From: a virus
Virus record (IMG/VR): IMGVR_UViG_3300025087_000092
Span: 1 to 51,856 of that record
DNA: 51,856 nucleotides
Strand: one strand, 5' to 3'
Shown: positions 41,725-51,701 of the stretch, piece after piece
Position numbering within the stretch: the first letter of the stretch is position 1
How the letters are laid out: every line of letters starts with the position of its first letter
Notes under the pieces: model-generated
The model's database searches: none
The model's input: only the letters and a program-made list of their open reading frames with translations
Told to the model about the DNA's origin: nothing
Translations under genes and position numbers: made by a program

Positions 41725-42159
41725 ATGAAATTAGAAGATATTTATAAAGAAGTCTGTAATGGCAATGAAGAAGCATTGAAATTTTTGCTTTTGTGGAATG
41801 TCTATGTGCATAGAGTTGATGATGTTATTGATGATAAGTGTATAAATGCTGAAAAAATTATACGTGCTTTTCAATGTGCTGCCGAAGTTTTTAGTTTACC
41901 ATTCTATCAACATTATTTAGCTGCATTATTTCCAATTGTATGTATTGTTACAAATATGTATTTGGATTCTGTTCAGTTTGCTACATCAGAAATAGTTTGG
42001 AAAACTACTGTTGCTGATACATTAAGATTTGCTGGTAATGAGATGGTAAATGCAATTGCAATGATTTGTGGTGGTTTTGACCATATGCGAAAATATTCAG
42101 CTATTTTACGAGAAACTTCATGGCAAGATCATCATGATAAAAACAATAACCCAATTTAA
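41725..42159 (+). CDS. Helical protein with DDxxDD motif, 144 aa
   Basis: Start at ATG 41725, directly after the preceding stop, rather than the ATG at 41692 inside that gene. The protein (MKLEDIYKEVCNGNEEALKF, YVHRVDDVIDDKCINAEKII, ETSWQDHHDKNNNPI) is all-helical. Its VHRVDDVIDD resembles the aspartate motif of the isoprenoid-synthase fold, and comparable proteins occur in podovirus ejection modules. I do not claim catalysis; the role is unknown. Confidence 0.55.
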   Translation: MKLEDIYKEVCNGNEEALKFLLLWNVYVHRVDDVIDDKCINAEKIIRAFQCAAEVFSLPFYQHYLAALFPIVCIVTNMYLDSVQFATSEIVWKTTVADTLRFAGNEMVNAIAMICGGFDHMRKYSAILRETSWQDHHDKNNNPI

Positions 42160-42164
42160 ATATT

Positions 42165-43289
42165 ATGCCTGAAAAACCAAAAAAAGGTCAATTTAAACGT
42201 GGCAATGGTGGTGGTCTTGGAGATTTAGTAAAAGGTGCCATTCTTTCATATTTTGGAGCACCTGAAATAGCTATTGCTACACAAGCAAAGCCTAATAATG
42301 GTCCGGGTGGTGAACTTATGAAAGAGGCTCCAGCAAATTTAGACAGCCCATATTCTAATGTAACTATTAAGAAGCCTGGTTTTGCTAGAAATTTAATTAC
42401 TGGTGGTGCTGCTAATCAAAATTGGTCAAATGCCACAATGGATATTGCCATGCGACAAGCTGATTTTGAAGCTAATAAACAGTTAGCCAATATTCAGCAA
42501 GATTACGCATTAAAACGTCAGGAAATTGAAAATAGTAATTTAAGTGATAGAGATAAGCAACAGTATATATATAATTTAGATTTGCAAAAAGATCAAGCAA
42601 CTAGGCAATCTGAACGAGATAAAAATAATGCTACATATCAAGTGCTTGCTCAACATGGCTTAACACCTTCTTTTGAAGAAGAGTATAATGCTGGCATTCG
42701 TCCATTAGTTACTAATTTAGTTTCTTCACAGGGTAATGCAACTATTAGTGCAAATAAAGAATCTGAAGCAAATTCTAGCTTTGGAGAAGAAAAAGCTAGA
42801 CAAACTTTACGCACATTACAAACTCCTGCTGGAATTAAGAATCTTGAAGCTGGTAATTTAGCTACATTTGGTGCACCAGATTTACAAAAAAGACTTGGTG
42901 AACGTGAATTAAATAGAATTATTCCTCTTGGAGATAGTTTTTTTCAAAAGCCTGGTGAAACATTGCCATCATATATGCCAAAACCAGAAGCGCTGCATCC
43001 ATTAGCTGCATTATTTCCTAATGAATTTGGTAATACAACTGGTAGCAAGAATACAGTTGCGCAAGCTTCAAGCATACCACCTGGTAGCATAGTAAAGAAA
43101 GTGCAACCAGCAACTAATTCACCATCATTAGTATTACCTGAAACAAATTATAATAAATTTGGACCAATGAACATTCCACAGCTTGCTGATCCACCAGATT
43201 TAAATCCAACAATAAATTTAACGCCACCATTTTATCAAATGCCACAAAGACCTCTTAGAAGTAATTTTGGTAGAACCGGTAGTTATTAA
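42165..43289 (+). CDS. Internal virion/ejection protein, 374 aa
   Basis: A basic, glycine-rich start (PKKGQFKRGNGGGLGDLVKG) is followed by a long helical middle (ANIQQDYALKRQEIENSNL, RQSERDKNNATYQVLAQHGL) and a proline/asparagine-rich end containing PQLADPPDLNPTINLTPPF. The coiled-coil region and low complexity fit virion ejection proteins. The end shares PQLxxPPDLxPT with the next gene's product (PQLSSPPDLDPTVG), so the two may bind a common partner or be related. Confidence 0.55.
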   Translation: MPEKPKKGQFKRGNGGGLGDLVKGAILSYFGAPEIAIATQAKPNNGPGGELMKEAPANLDSPYSNVTIKKPGFARNLITGGAANQNWSNATMDIAMRQADFEANKQLANIQQDYALKRQEIENSNLSDRDKQQYIYNLDLQKDQATRQSERDKNNATYQVLAQHGLTPSFEEEYNAGIRPLVTNLVSSQGNATISANKESEANSSFGEEKARQTLRTLQTPAGIKNLEAGNLATFGAPDLQKRLGERELNRIIPLGDSFFQKPGETLPSYMPKPEALHPLAALFPNEFGNTTGSKNTVAQASSIPPGSIVKKVQPATNSPSLVLPETNYNKFGPMNIPQLADPPDLNPTINLTPPFYQMPQRPLRSNFGRTGSY

Positions 43290-43296
43290 AATTAAT

Positions 43297-43986
43297 ATGC
43301 AAACTCCTCCAGATATTGATAATCAAGCTTTAATAAATGAGCTTGATAGTATAATGGCTGAAAGGCCAACTGCTGAGCAATTAAAAGAAGCACAGTTTTT
43401 GCGTAGTGAATTACTTGAGTTACCTACTGCTCAAAGACCAGCAAATTATAATGAATTATTATATGAAATAAATAGCATTATTAAATTAGGGGAACCTGCT
43501 GATAAAGGATCTGGACAATTATCTACACCAGTTAAACAACAAGAACCATTGTTTAATATAAAGAAGGAATATCCCCTTCCTCCGCTTCCTCCTCGTTTAA
43601 CTGGTAATGAATATAAAACTCCTCCAGTTCCACCACGTTTAACTGGTAATGAATATAAGCAACCGCCAATACCTCCACGCATGACAGGCAACGAATATAG
43701 ATTGCCTCCAATTCCACCATATCCAGTTAGAGGTATTTTGCCATCAGACACTCCACAATTATCTAGTCCACCAGATCTTGATCCAACTGTAGGACAGCAA
43801 ATCATTAATGAAATAAATGCAAATGATCAAGCAATGCAAAAATCGCAAGGTTGGAGAAATTATCAAATGGGTCAAATGCAGAATGAATTTAATAAACCAC
43901 AACTTGAACCAGCATTTACAAAATCTAGAATATTTGATCGTGCTAGAAACGCTAAGGCAGCATCACTTTTAACAGGGAGATTTTAA
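43297..43986 (+). CDS. Proline-rich repeat protein of the ejection module, 229 aa
   Basis: Start at ATG 43297, 7 nt after the preceding stop; a TTG at 43267 would overlap that gene. The centre holds three 14-residue repeats of the form PPxPPRLTGNEYKx, followed by a partial one. The flanks are helical (LRSELLELPTAQRPANYNEL) and polar. Proline-rich repeats commonly give extended, flexible linkers or ligands; here they may join internal virion proteins. The final A of its TAA stop is the A of the giant gene's ATG. Confidence 0.65.
   Translation: MQTPPDIDNQALINELDSIMAERPTAEQLKEAQFLRSELLELPTAQRPANYNELLYEINSIIKLGEPADKGSGQLSTPVKQQEPLFNIKKEYPLPPLPPRLTGNEYKTPPVPPRLTGNEYKQPPIPPRMTGNEYRLPPIPPYPVRGILPSDTPQLSSPPDLDPTVGQQIINEINANDQAMQKSQGWRNYQMGQMQNEFNKPQLEPAFTKSRIFDRARNAKAASLLTGRF
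43579..43722 (+). repeat. 42-bp tandem repeat encoding PPxPPR(L/M)TGNEY(K/R)x
   Basis: Three full units at 43579-43620, 43621-43662 and 43663-43704 and a partial fourth. The protein repeat is more conserved than the DNA, with many silent changes, so selection keeps the peptide. The second position of each unit varies (L, V, I). Confidence 0.85.
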
Positions 43987-46900
43987 TGCCACAATTCTTA
44001 ACAGAACAGCAGCGCAGAGATATTGTTGCAAAATTTGGATATAATCCAGATGAATATGATTATGTTCAATTTGATGGTTCTCCATTTCCAGAGCCGCCTC
44101 CTCAGCAAGAAGTTCCTAGTATTGAACCACCAATGAGTTTTGGTGATGCTTTAACAACAAGTTTAAAAGATAATGCTATTTCTGGTGCGGCAGCAGCGTT
44201 AGGAACTGTTGCCGCTAGTAGTCAATTAGCACATTTTTTTCCTGGTGCTGGAACTGCTGTTGCTATTGGTGTTCCACTTATTACTGGTTTTGGCACAGCT
44301 ATTTCAGCAAGATTAGCTCAAGATGCTATACGTAGAAAGTTACAAACTGCTGAAGTAGCTGCTGCATATGAAGCTAAAATTAAAAAAGCGCGTGAAGATC
44401 AATTCGCTGCTTCATTAATTGGTGAAATAGCGCCTAGTTTTATTGCAGGTGGTCCAATATGGGGAAAAGAATTGGGTAATCTTGGTAAATATATTAGTAG
44501 ATTGCCACGTAGAATTATTGGTAAAACAGGTGAAACTATTCCACAAGCAGAATTTAATGCAGCGTTAGGTTCAGCTGTTGCTACTGGAGTAGGTGCTGGA
44601 ACTGAAACTTATGCACAATATCGTAATAAAGAACCAATCAATTTAGGACGTATAGCTGGCGCGGCAGTTGGTAATTTTGCAATGTCTGGTAGATTATGGA
44701 ATAATAGGCTTAATCGTAAATTAGGTGTTAGATTTGATGAACCAACAGCTACTCCATTGACAGGTCAAAGACAAGCTCCAGAAACAGATATTGATGTAGC
44801 ATTAAGTCAGGCACCAGATATAACTCCATTAAGCAGAGCACAAATTACACGTAATACTGCTTTGGGTGTTAGTCCTGAAACACTACCAGCAAATTTACAA
44901 GCTCAAATTGCAAAACAATTACGTATTCCTATTGATCAACCAATTAGAACAACTAGTGCAAAAGGCAAAGAAGTCAAAGGTGTGCGTCAAATTGATCCAA
45001 CTACAGGACAACCATTGCGTCGTTATACGGAAGCTGATTTATTTAAAGCTAATGAAATTACACGTCAAAATGCTGGAATAAATAGACAAGAGGAAGCCGA
45101 AATTGAAGCACGACAACAGGCAGCCAGTGAAATTGAACAAACTAATTATGAAAAAAAGCTTCAAAAAATTCGTGCAGAAGTTGATGAAGCAAATAAAAGA
45201 AATCAACAAACGTTAGCTGATTATGAAACAAGTAAAAAAGCACCAATACAAAAACAGAATGTTCTTGATTGGCGTTTACGTAATTTACATAATACAATTA
45301 ATAATGCTCGTTTAACTGGTTCAGAACAAAGACCACCAATAAAAGCTATTGAAACAGAACCACCGCCATTGCTTAAACCAGAATCACTTTCTAGTGCTGA
45401 ACAAATTGAAGCAGACATTGATAAAAGTTTATATGGCACAAGGTATCAAGAGCCTAAAGAGAAACCATATAATGAATTAACGCCAGAAGAAGCTATTGAA
45501 TATAGGAGGCGTTTAGCTATACAACGCGGTGTTATTAAAGTTCATGAAAATGGTGAAGTTACTGGATATTTTAAGGCTGATGCAAATGGTAATCCTATAC
45601 GTGATAATCGTGGACATTATATACCTGATTCAAATGGCATACCTATACGTATGGCAGGCGTAACTTATGTTAGTGATCGTGTAATTGTTATTGATGCAGA
45701 ATATTATAATCCTGATACATGGCCACATGAATTAGGCGAATTGTTTTTAAATGATCTTAGTCAATCTACCAGGTTACAAGATACTGATTTGTATAATAAA
45801 GGTTTAAAACTTGCTGATGGAGATCGAGAAACTCTTGCTGAAGGTGTTGGATTAAGAGCACATGAATTAGAGAAGTCTCGTATTCGTAAAGAACATACAG
45901 AGCAATTTAAACAATGGCTGCAAGACTTTTGGTCTGCAGTCAAAAATAGGTGGGGTGGTGCAAAAACAAATGATATTCAAGCATTATTAGCTCGCAGATT
46001 GCATGATGATGCGCCGTATAATGAAACATTTGGTCGGCAAAAAATGTATAGCAATTTAGCTAAAGCTATTGAGCAAGCTAGTGTTGCTTTTAAACAGCCT
46101 GGAAAAGCATGGAATAATATTTTAACAAGTTGGGCGAGTAAGGGTTGGATTATTGGTAAAGATGGCGTGAAAAGAAAGGTAAACCGGGCTGAAATTCGTG
46201 ATACAAAATTAGCTGAAATACTTAATAGTGATAAGCTGTTTACAAAAACTGATATAATCAAAGCTATCCAAGATGCTGAAAGCGGCCAAATGATTCATGA
46301 GGCTAGTAGTGAGATATTTGGAACTTATCATACTGGTAATTGGTTTGGAAATCCTAAAGATACACTTGTTCTGACCGATAAGGGAATTAAAGTTTGGTCA
46401 GATGATGATAGCACACATTATGGTAAAGCTAATCCTAATGTTGATATTACAGAAATTAATAGAAAAATAAAACAATTAGAAGCTGAATCTAAAGTTATAA
46501 TTGCAGCTAAAAATAGGCTTGAATTACATAGTCGAAATATAGATAATTTACCTTTTGATTCTCCTGAAGTTCAAGAAATTTTAGCTTTACGTAATACTTA
46601 TATTGAAAAGCTGAATAAAATAGGCGATGAATTACAAAAATTACGTAATGAATCAAATATTCAACAAGATCCTGAAAAAAGTAAAACAATTGCATGGGCA
46701 GAATTAGCTACAGTTAAAGATGCAATTACTGGAGAAGATATTCTTGTTGCCACTGAATTGCAGTCTAATAGACATCAAACTGGACGAGAAGAATTGTATA
46801 ATGATCCAGAAGAAATAGCTAAAAAAACAGCAGCTTATAAGCAACAAGTGGCTGATTGGGAAGAAATTCAAAAACTTAGAACTGAAGCAGTTGAATTACA

Positions 46901-49900
46901 AGCTGAACATGATAAATTTAACTCTAAATTAAATGTTTTATATAATAAATATCAAAAAGCTTTAGAAGATCTTAGAAGAGGCGGGGAAACTGAAGAGTTG
47001 TTTAAAATTTACAATGAAGCGTTTCAAAAATATGAGCAAATGCATACGCAATCTAATGATATTTTTGATAAATATTATACTATATCAGAAGCTGCAGCTG
47101 AAAAATCTGATGCTTATAAAGAAAAATATGATACATATAATGTTGATACAAAACCACGGCCAGAATCACGCATTTTAAGCATTGATGAGATTGATAAAGA
47201 TTGGAAAAAAACCAAAGTTTTATTTGATGAACATCAAAAACTACAGGGAATTTTATCACATACTAGTGAAAATTCGCCAGAATATGAAAAGGCAAAAATT
47301 AATAAAAACATAGCTTACGAAAAGTATAGAGATGCAACTAATAAATTTTTTCATGACTATGATTATAGTTTTGTATCAGATAGTAATCCAGCCGAACCTA
47401 TTTCAGCAGAAAAGGTAAAAGAGTGGGAAGAGATTAATGAAGCTTTAAGTGATTATACTACTTTTAATGCTCATAGTGATCCTACAATATCATTTGTTAT
47501 GGTTAATATAACGCGCCAAACAAATCTTGATATTATTAATTTTATTAAAAAGCATGGTAATATTAGTGTGTTTGATATTAAAAATATATTAAAGCAGAAT
47601 GATTCATCGACAGCTTATAATTATTTAAATCGTGCAATTAAAGAGAATGACTCTGAACTTAATAATAAAGTATCAGAAGAATTTACTTCATTAATTAAAA
47701 AAGAAATTAAGCTTAATGATCTACGTAATACATATGTGAATAAATATGGTCATTTTGATGCTTATAGACCTGCTTCATTGGTAGATAAATTAAAAGAAAA
47801 TTTAGTTCCAATGGCACCATATCGGGAAACTGAAGAATGGTTCAAACGAATGCTAAAAGGAATGATAGATTATGCTGTAAGAAAAGGTTACAAAAAAGTT
47901 GGCTGGGTTAATAGTAGTCATGCTCAAAATATACAAGACTCATATGATGAAGGTAAATATGAAAAGCCTTATGATGTAATTTATCCTAAAGCTGTTAATG
48001 CATATTTAAAAGAAATGGGTTGGAATCAACAAGTTAAAAATACAGAAATTCAACACCAAAATAATCCAGCATCACGTATAGAAGCTGATACTATATTTGA
48101 ATCAGATATTGTCCATACTATTGAAATTACGCCTGAAATACATCAACAAATAAAAAATAAAGGCCAAGCATATTTTCAGGAACCAAAAAATAACTATGCG
48201 GTGCGTAAATTACAAAAAGAATTAGCAATATTTACTCGTGATTTAATTAAATCTAGAGTTCTCTATCCTGATACAGTTGCAGTTAAAGATTTAGTAGATG
48301 AAGGTGTAGAATTACTTGGAATATATCATCCAATACAAGGTCAAGCTGTATCAATAGAAAACAGTCCCACTACAGCATTTCATGAAAATTTACATAAAAT
48401 TCATCATCAATTATCTGATGACTTTCGTGCCTTAATTAAATATAGAATAGAACATGATAATACTGGATTTATAAAATACGCTGTGGATACATTAACTGAT
48501 GAGTATAAAAGAAATTATCAGTTAACTTTATACCCAGTGCAACAAAAAAACTTAGCAGATTTTGATCAATTTGATACAAAAGGCAAAGTTAGTGTTATTT
48601 TTGATGCTCTTGATGAAATTTTAGCTTATGGTATAGATAATGATACCGTAAATAGCAAACAATTAAAAAATATTGTTACAGGTTTTTATGGTCCAGAAAT
48701 GCTCAAAATATTTACGAGAGCAAATATATCTCCGCGTGATTACCCACGCTATAATCCAGATCAAAATGCTTACTATCAAGAATCAAAAACATTTAAATAC
48801 GGAATGCCTGGATTTACTGGAGTAGTTGATAAAATAGCAAAAACATATGGCAAAGCTGGTGAATTTCTTGCTGGAGATATATTTGAACCAATGCTTATTA
48901 ATAGAAGAGAATTAATAGGTAAGTATCGTAATGCTGCTATTGATTTAATTAAACCATTCAATAAAGCTGAACGCAATCGTATTAATCAATATGGACAAGA
49001 AATGTATAAGAATGGTAAATCAACAATACAATTAACACCAGCCGAAGAAAATGCTTACAATAATTTGCGCCAGCTACTTGTTTCTGCTGCACAGCAACAA
49101 CAAGTGGAAGGTCCGTTAGTGCGCGAATATGATCAAAATGGTAAAATTACATTTCGCAAGCGTGGTATAGATAAAAATTATTGGATGATTTCTATGCCAA
49201 AATTGAGTGTAATTCAAACACTTCGCGAAAAACCATATAGTTCAGCGGCACAACAACTTCGTGAAGATTATGTAAATTACTTTATTAATGATCCTCGTTT
49301 TAATGGTAACAGACAAGCTGTATTAGCTGAATTGCAAAAGAATCTTGATATGTTTCCGAAAGAAGGTTCAGCAAGATTCATTGGAATTCGTCTTGCAAAA
49401 GGTAAGGGAATTCCTCCATCATGGCGCGAGGATAGGCTTGACAGATTGTTTGAGCGTTACTTTGTAAATTTTGCAGATGATATGGCTTACTATAAACATG
49501 TCGAAAGTAATCCACATGCACGTAGTTTACTTAAAGTAACAGATCAGTTTGGTAAACATAGTGATGTAAAAGATAAATTACCTGATGGAGTTACACCAAT
49601 TTATAATTTGTCTGGTTCACCTCAAGTTGAAGCAGTTATGCGTTTTATTAAGGGAGCTTACACTGGTCAAGATATAACATTGGATTCGGTAAATAGATTG
49701 GTAAGAGCTGGTATGCTTCAAACTGTAACAGGAATTGGTGATTTACTTACATCGCCAGGTTTAGCTTTATCACAAATTCCATTGCGTGATTTCCATGAGT
49801 TTTTCCGTGGTGCATTTTATGTTCCAACAGGTGTTAAAATAGGTAAGGAACAAGGTATTATTTCTAGTAGATCAGTTGCAGCACTTGAAAGTGGAATGGA

Positions 49901-51179
49901 TACAATGGCTGCTAATACTATTCATGAAGTAATGAATAATGTTTCTGATACTTTTAATCGTTATACGGGGCGCGAATTACTTGAAAATATAAGTCGTGGT
50001 ATATTAACTTCAGGTGGTAAATTTGTTGCGCTTGCAGAAATTCCGCGAGCAATTAAAGGTGATAAAAAGGCTATTAAATTTTTTGAAATTAATGGACCAA
50101 AAGACTGGAAAACATTATTGCAAAAAGGTGATTTTAAAACATTATCAGATAAGACTGGTGCCAGAATAGCTGAATTAACTCAACAATCTTATGATGTTAG
50201 AGATTTGCCAACATGGGCACTGGAAGGTAAATTATCGCCATTCTTTGCAATAGCTAAATGGAATATTGGCAGGGCAAATAATTTTGCAAAATATATTATT
50301 AATCCTGCAATGAAAGGTGATTTTGCTCCAGCTATTAAAGCAATATTAGGTGGATTTCTTAGTGCAACTGCATTAAATGAAGTGCGTCAATATTTGTTTA
50401 AACGTAAACCATCAGCGCCAGAATGGAAAGAATTGATTGAAGCCGGACCAAGCGCGGGTTGGGATGATTGGGCTTATAAAATGGCTACATTGTCAAGTTA
50501 TGCCGGATTTGCGGGCATTGTAGGTGATATGGCGCGTATTGGTTTTGATATAAGTCATCGCGTAAAACCACAGGGTTATAATATGCAACTTGCAGATTTG
50601 GTTGGCAATACCTTTGATATTATACAAAATGCAACCATTGCTATTCAAGATGGAGATAATCCTTATGATGTTTTGTATAATACATTGAAAGAATTAGCTG
50701 AATCAAATATACAAGTTGTTAAATTATATACAGCTTCAACTCGTAATGAAGCTGAACAACAACATGTTAAAGCACAAAATTATAGACGTGATTTGAGAAC
50801 ATTTGAATACTTACATGATTATCCATATGATAAGCTTAGTGGAACTATTGGTAACAGAGTAGGCGGCAGTAAAATTAAAGAATTCAAACGCACGCCAGAT
50901 TTACAAAAGGCTGCACAATTACTTCAGCAGGATATTATACCAAGTGAAATAGCAAGGTGGCGTAATAAACCTGAAGTTTTAATGCGTAGATTACGTAGTT
51001 TGAAACAAAATAGTTACCAAACATTTCCTAATATTGAAGAACGCCCAATTGAAGCTTTAGAATATGCTAGTTTTGTTAAACGTGTCAGGGGACAAAAAAA
51101 CCTGCAAGATATGTTGCAGGATTATTTGAAACAAAATGCTTTAAATAAAGCAAAATCATCATTTGTGCCAGTCAAGTAA
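43986..51179 (+). CDS. Giant polyvalent ejection protein, 2397 aa, with zincin-type HENLH
   Basis: Starts MPQFLTEQQRRDIVAKFGYNPDEYDYVQFDG-like, as many giant phage proteins do; residues about 55-105 are hydrophobic and Gly/Ala-rich (VAASSQLAHFFPGAGTAVAI). Next come coiled coils, a degenerate metallopeptidase-like WPHELGELFLNDL (HELGE, 581-585), helical modules, ATELQSNRHQTGREE (Q926 block) and YAVRKGYKKVGWVNSSH. These match large polyvalent protein domains with the EIQSDxHQ motif. A true HExxH, FHENLHKIHH, lies at 1466-1470. Residues 1600-2397 are mostly helical, with a C-terminus recalling polyvalent-associated domains. By position it is the large ejection protein delivered with the DNA (T7 gp16 type), and it probably carries several effector domains into the host. 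Confidence 0.75.
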   Translation: MPQFLTEQQRRDIVAKFGYNPDEYDYVQFDGSPFPEPPPQQEVPSIEPPMSFGDALTTSLKDNAISGAAAALGTVAASSQLAHFFPGAGTAVAIGVPLITGFGTAISARLAQDAIRRKLQTAEVAAAYEAKIKKAREDQFAASLIGEIAPSFIAGGPIWGKELGNLGKYISRLPRRIIGKTGETIPQAEFNAALGSAVATGVGAGTETYAQYRNKEPINLGRIAGAAVGNFAMSGRLWNNRLNRKLGVRFDEPTATPLTGQRQAPETDIDVALSQAPDITPLSRAQITRNTALGVSPETLPANLQAQIAKQLRIPIDQPIRTTSAKGKEVKGVRQIDPTTGQPLRRYTEADLFKANEITRQNAGINRQEEAEIEARQQAASEIEQTNYEKKLQKIRAEVDEANKRNQQTLADYETSKKAPIQKQNVLDWRLRNLHNTINNARLTGSEQRPPIKAIETEPPPLLKPESLSSAEQIEADIDKSLYGTRYQEPKEKPYNELTPEEAIEYRRRLAIQRGVIKVHENGEVTGYFKADANGNPIRDNRGHYIPDSNGIPIRMAGVTYVSDRVIVIDAEYYNPDTWPHELGELFLNDLSQSTRLQDTDLYNKGLKLADGDRETLAEGVGLRAHELEKSRIRKEHTEQFKQWLQDFWSAVKNRWGGAKTNDIQALLARRLHDDAPYNETFGRQKMYSNLAKAIEQASVAFKQPGKAWNNILTSWASKGWIIGKDGVKRKVNRAEIRDTKLAEILNSDKLFTKTDIIKAIQDAESGQMIHEASSEIFGTYHTGNWFGNPKDTLVLTDKGIKVWSDDDSTHYGKANPNVDITEINRKIKQLEAESKVIIAAKNRLELHSRNIDNLPFDSPEVQEILALRNTYIEKLNKIGDELQKLRNESNIQQDPEKSKTIAWAELATVKDAITGEDILVATELQSNRHQTGREELYNDPEEIAKKTAAYKQQVADWEEIQKLRTEAVELQAEHDKFNSKLNVLYNKYQKALEDLRRGGETEELFKIYNEAFQKYEQMHTQSNDIFDKYYTISEAAAEKSDAYKEKYDTYNVDTKPRPESRILSIDEIDKDWKKTKVLFDEHQKLQGILSHTSENSPEYEKAKINKNIAYEKYRDATNKFFHDYDYSFVSDSNPAEPISAEKVKEWEEINEALSDYTTFNAHSDPTISFVMVNITRQTNLDIINFIKKHGNISVFDIKNILKQNDSSTAYNYLNRAIKENDSELNNKVSEEFTSLIKKEIKLNDLRNTYVNKYGHFDAYRPASLVDKLKENLVPMAPYRETEEWFKRMLKGMIDYAVRKGYKKVGWVNSSHAQNIQDSYDEGKYEKPYDVIYPKAVNAYLKEMGWNQQVKNTEIQHQNNPASRIEADTIFESDIVHTIEITPEIHQQIKNKGQAYFQEPKNNYAVRKLQKELAIFTRDLIKSRVLYPDTVAVKDLVDEGVELLGIYHPIQGQAVSIENSPTTAFHENLHKIHHQLSDDFRALIKYRIEHDNTGFIKYAVDTLTDEYKRNYQLTLYPVQQKNLADFDQFDTKGKVSVIFDALDEILAYGIDNDTVNSKQLKNIVTGFYGPEMLKIFTRANISPRDYPRYNPDQNAYYQESKTFKYGMPGFTGVVDKIAKTYGKAGEFLAGDIFEPMLINRRELIGKYRNAAIDLIKPFNKAERNRINQYGQEMYKNGKSTIQLTPAEENAYNNLRQLLVSAAQQQQVEGPLVREYDQNGKITFRKRGIDKNYWMISMPKLSVIQTLREKPYSSAAQQLREDYVNYFINDPRFNGNRQAVLAELQKNLDMFPKEGSARFIGIRLAKGKGIPPSWREDRLDRLFERYFVNFADDMAYYKHVESNPHARSLLKVTDQFGKHSDVKDKLPDGVTPIYNLSGSPQVEAVMRFIKGAYTGQDITLDSVNRLVRAGMLQTVTGIGDLLTSPGLALSQIPLRDFHEFFRGAFYVPTGVKIGKEQGIISSRSVAALESGMDTMAANTIHEVMNNVSDTFNRYTGRELLENISRGILTSGGKFVALAEIPRAIKGDKKAIKFFEINGPKDWKTLLQKGDFKTLSDKTGARIAELTQQSYDVRDLPTWALEGKLSPFFAIAKWNIGRANNFAKYIINPAMKGDFAPAIKAILGGFLSATALNEVRQYLFKRKPSAPEWKELIEAGPSAGWDDWAYKMATLSSYAGFAGIVGDMARIGFDISHRVKPQGYNMQLADLVGNTFDIIQNATIAIQDGDNPYDVLYNTLKELAESNIQVVKLYTASTRNEAEQQHVKAQNYRRDLRTFEYLHDYPYDKLSGTIGNRVGGSKIKEFKRTPDLQKAAQLLQQDIIPSEIARWRNKPEVLMRRLRSLKQNSYQTFPNIEERPIEALEYASFVKRVRGQKNLQDMLQDYLKQNALNKAKSSFVPVK

Positions 51180-51701
51180 AATATTCCCATTAATAAAATT
51201 TATAACTTTTTCAACCATACTTTTTTTGCTAGGCTTTATATTTTGTTCATCAAATTGTAAAGCCTCTTTTACTTCTTTACTCATTATATTAATTGCACAC
51301 CAAGGATCATTTGGTGTATATATTGGAGTATCATCCATATTTGATAATGTAAATTTAATTGATTTTGCATAGAAAATTGTTATTGACATGGCTGGTAATG
51401 TAACACGCAAAATATAATACGGTTTTATAACAACATTTGTTATAAAAGTTTTTAAACCTGTTTTTATATGATCTGGATTAATATTTCTTATATCTTGATA
51501 TAAATAGTTTTGTGCACAATATAAAATTAATTTGTTTCTATCTGCATATGTTGAACTTATTTTAGTTGATTCTATTCCTAATGTTCCAATATAATTGTTA
51601 ACAACATTTGGATCATGATCTGCATTAATATCAAAACCAACAGGTCTTAATTTATTATATATAAATATCATTTTATATCCTAATTCGCTCATATTTTCCA
51701 C
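51159..51701 (-). CDS. Hypothetical protein at the end of the leftward operon, 180 aa
   Basis: Not recognised. It contains HDPNVVNNYIGTLGIESTK and later KPYYILRVTLPAMSITIFY, a mixed alpha/beta pattern. ATG 51701 (or the ATG at 51692) overlaps the helicase end, so it follows the helicase in the same message once the circle is closed. Its last 21 nt overlap the end of the giant rightward gene tail to tail, and no terminator hairpin was found in this convergence. Confidence 0.6.
   Translation of the reverse strand: MENMSELGYKMIFIYNKLRPVGFDINADHDPNVVNNYIGTLGIESTKISSTYADRNKLILYCAQNYLYQDIRNINPDHIKTGLKTFITNVVIKPYYILRVTLPAMSITIFYAKSIKFTLSNMDDTPIYTPNDPWCAINIMSKEVKEALQFDEQNIKPSKKSMVEKVINFINGNILLDWHK

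Noticed and set aside
43446-43805. Glycine-rich minus-strand open frame of 119 codons
   Set aside because: It is the antisense shadow of the proline-rich repeats in the plus-strand gene; its repeats simply mirror the PPxPP units.
51090-51125. Hairpin CCTGCAA/TTGCAGG as terminator of the virion operon
   Set aside because: It lies inside the coding sequence of the giant gene and has no following T run.
43986-51179. Giant protein as an N4-like virion RNA polymerase
   Set aside because: I found no polymerase motifs; the recognisable blocks are those of polyvalent proteins and a zincin site.
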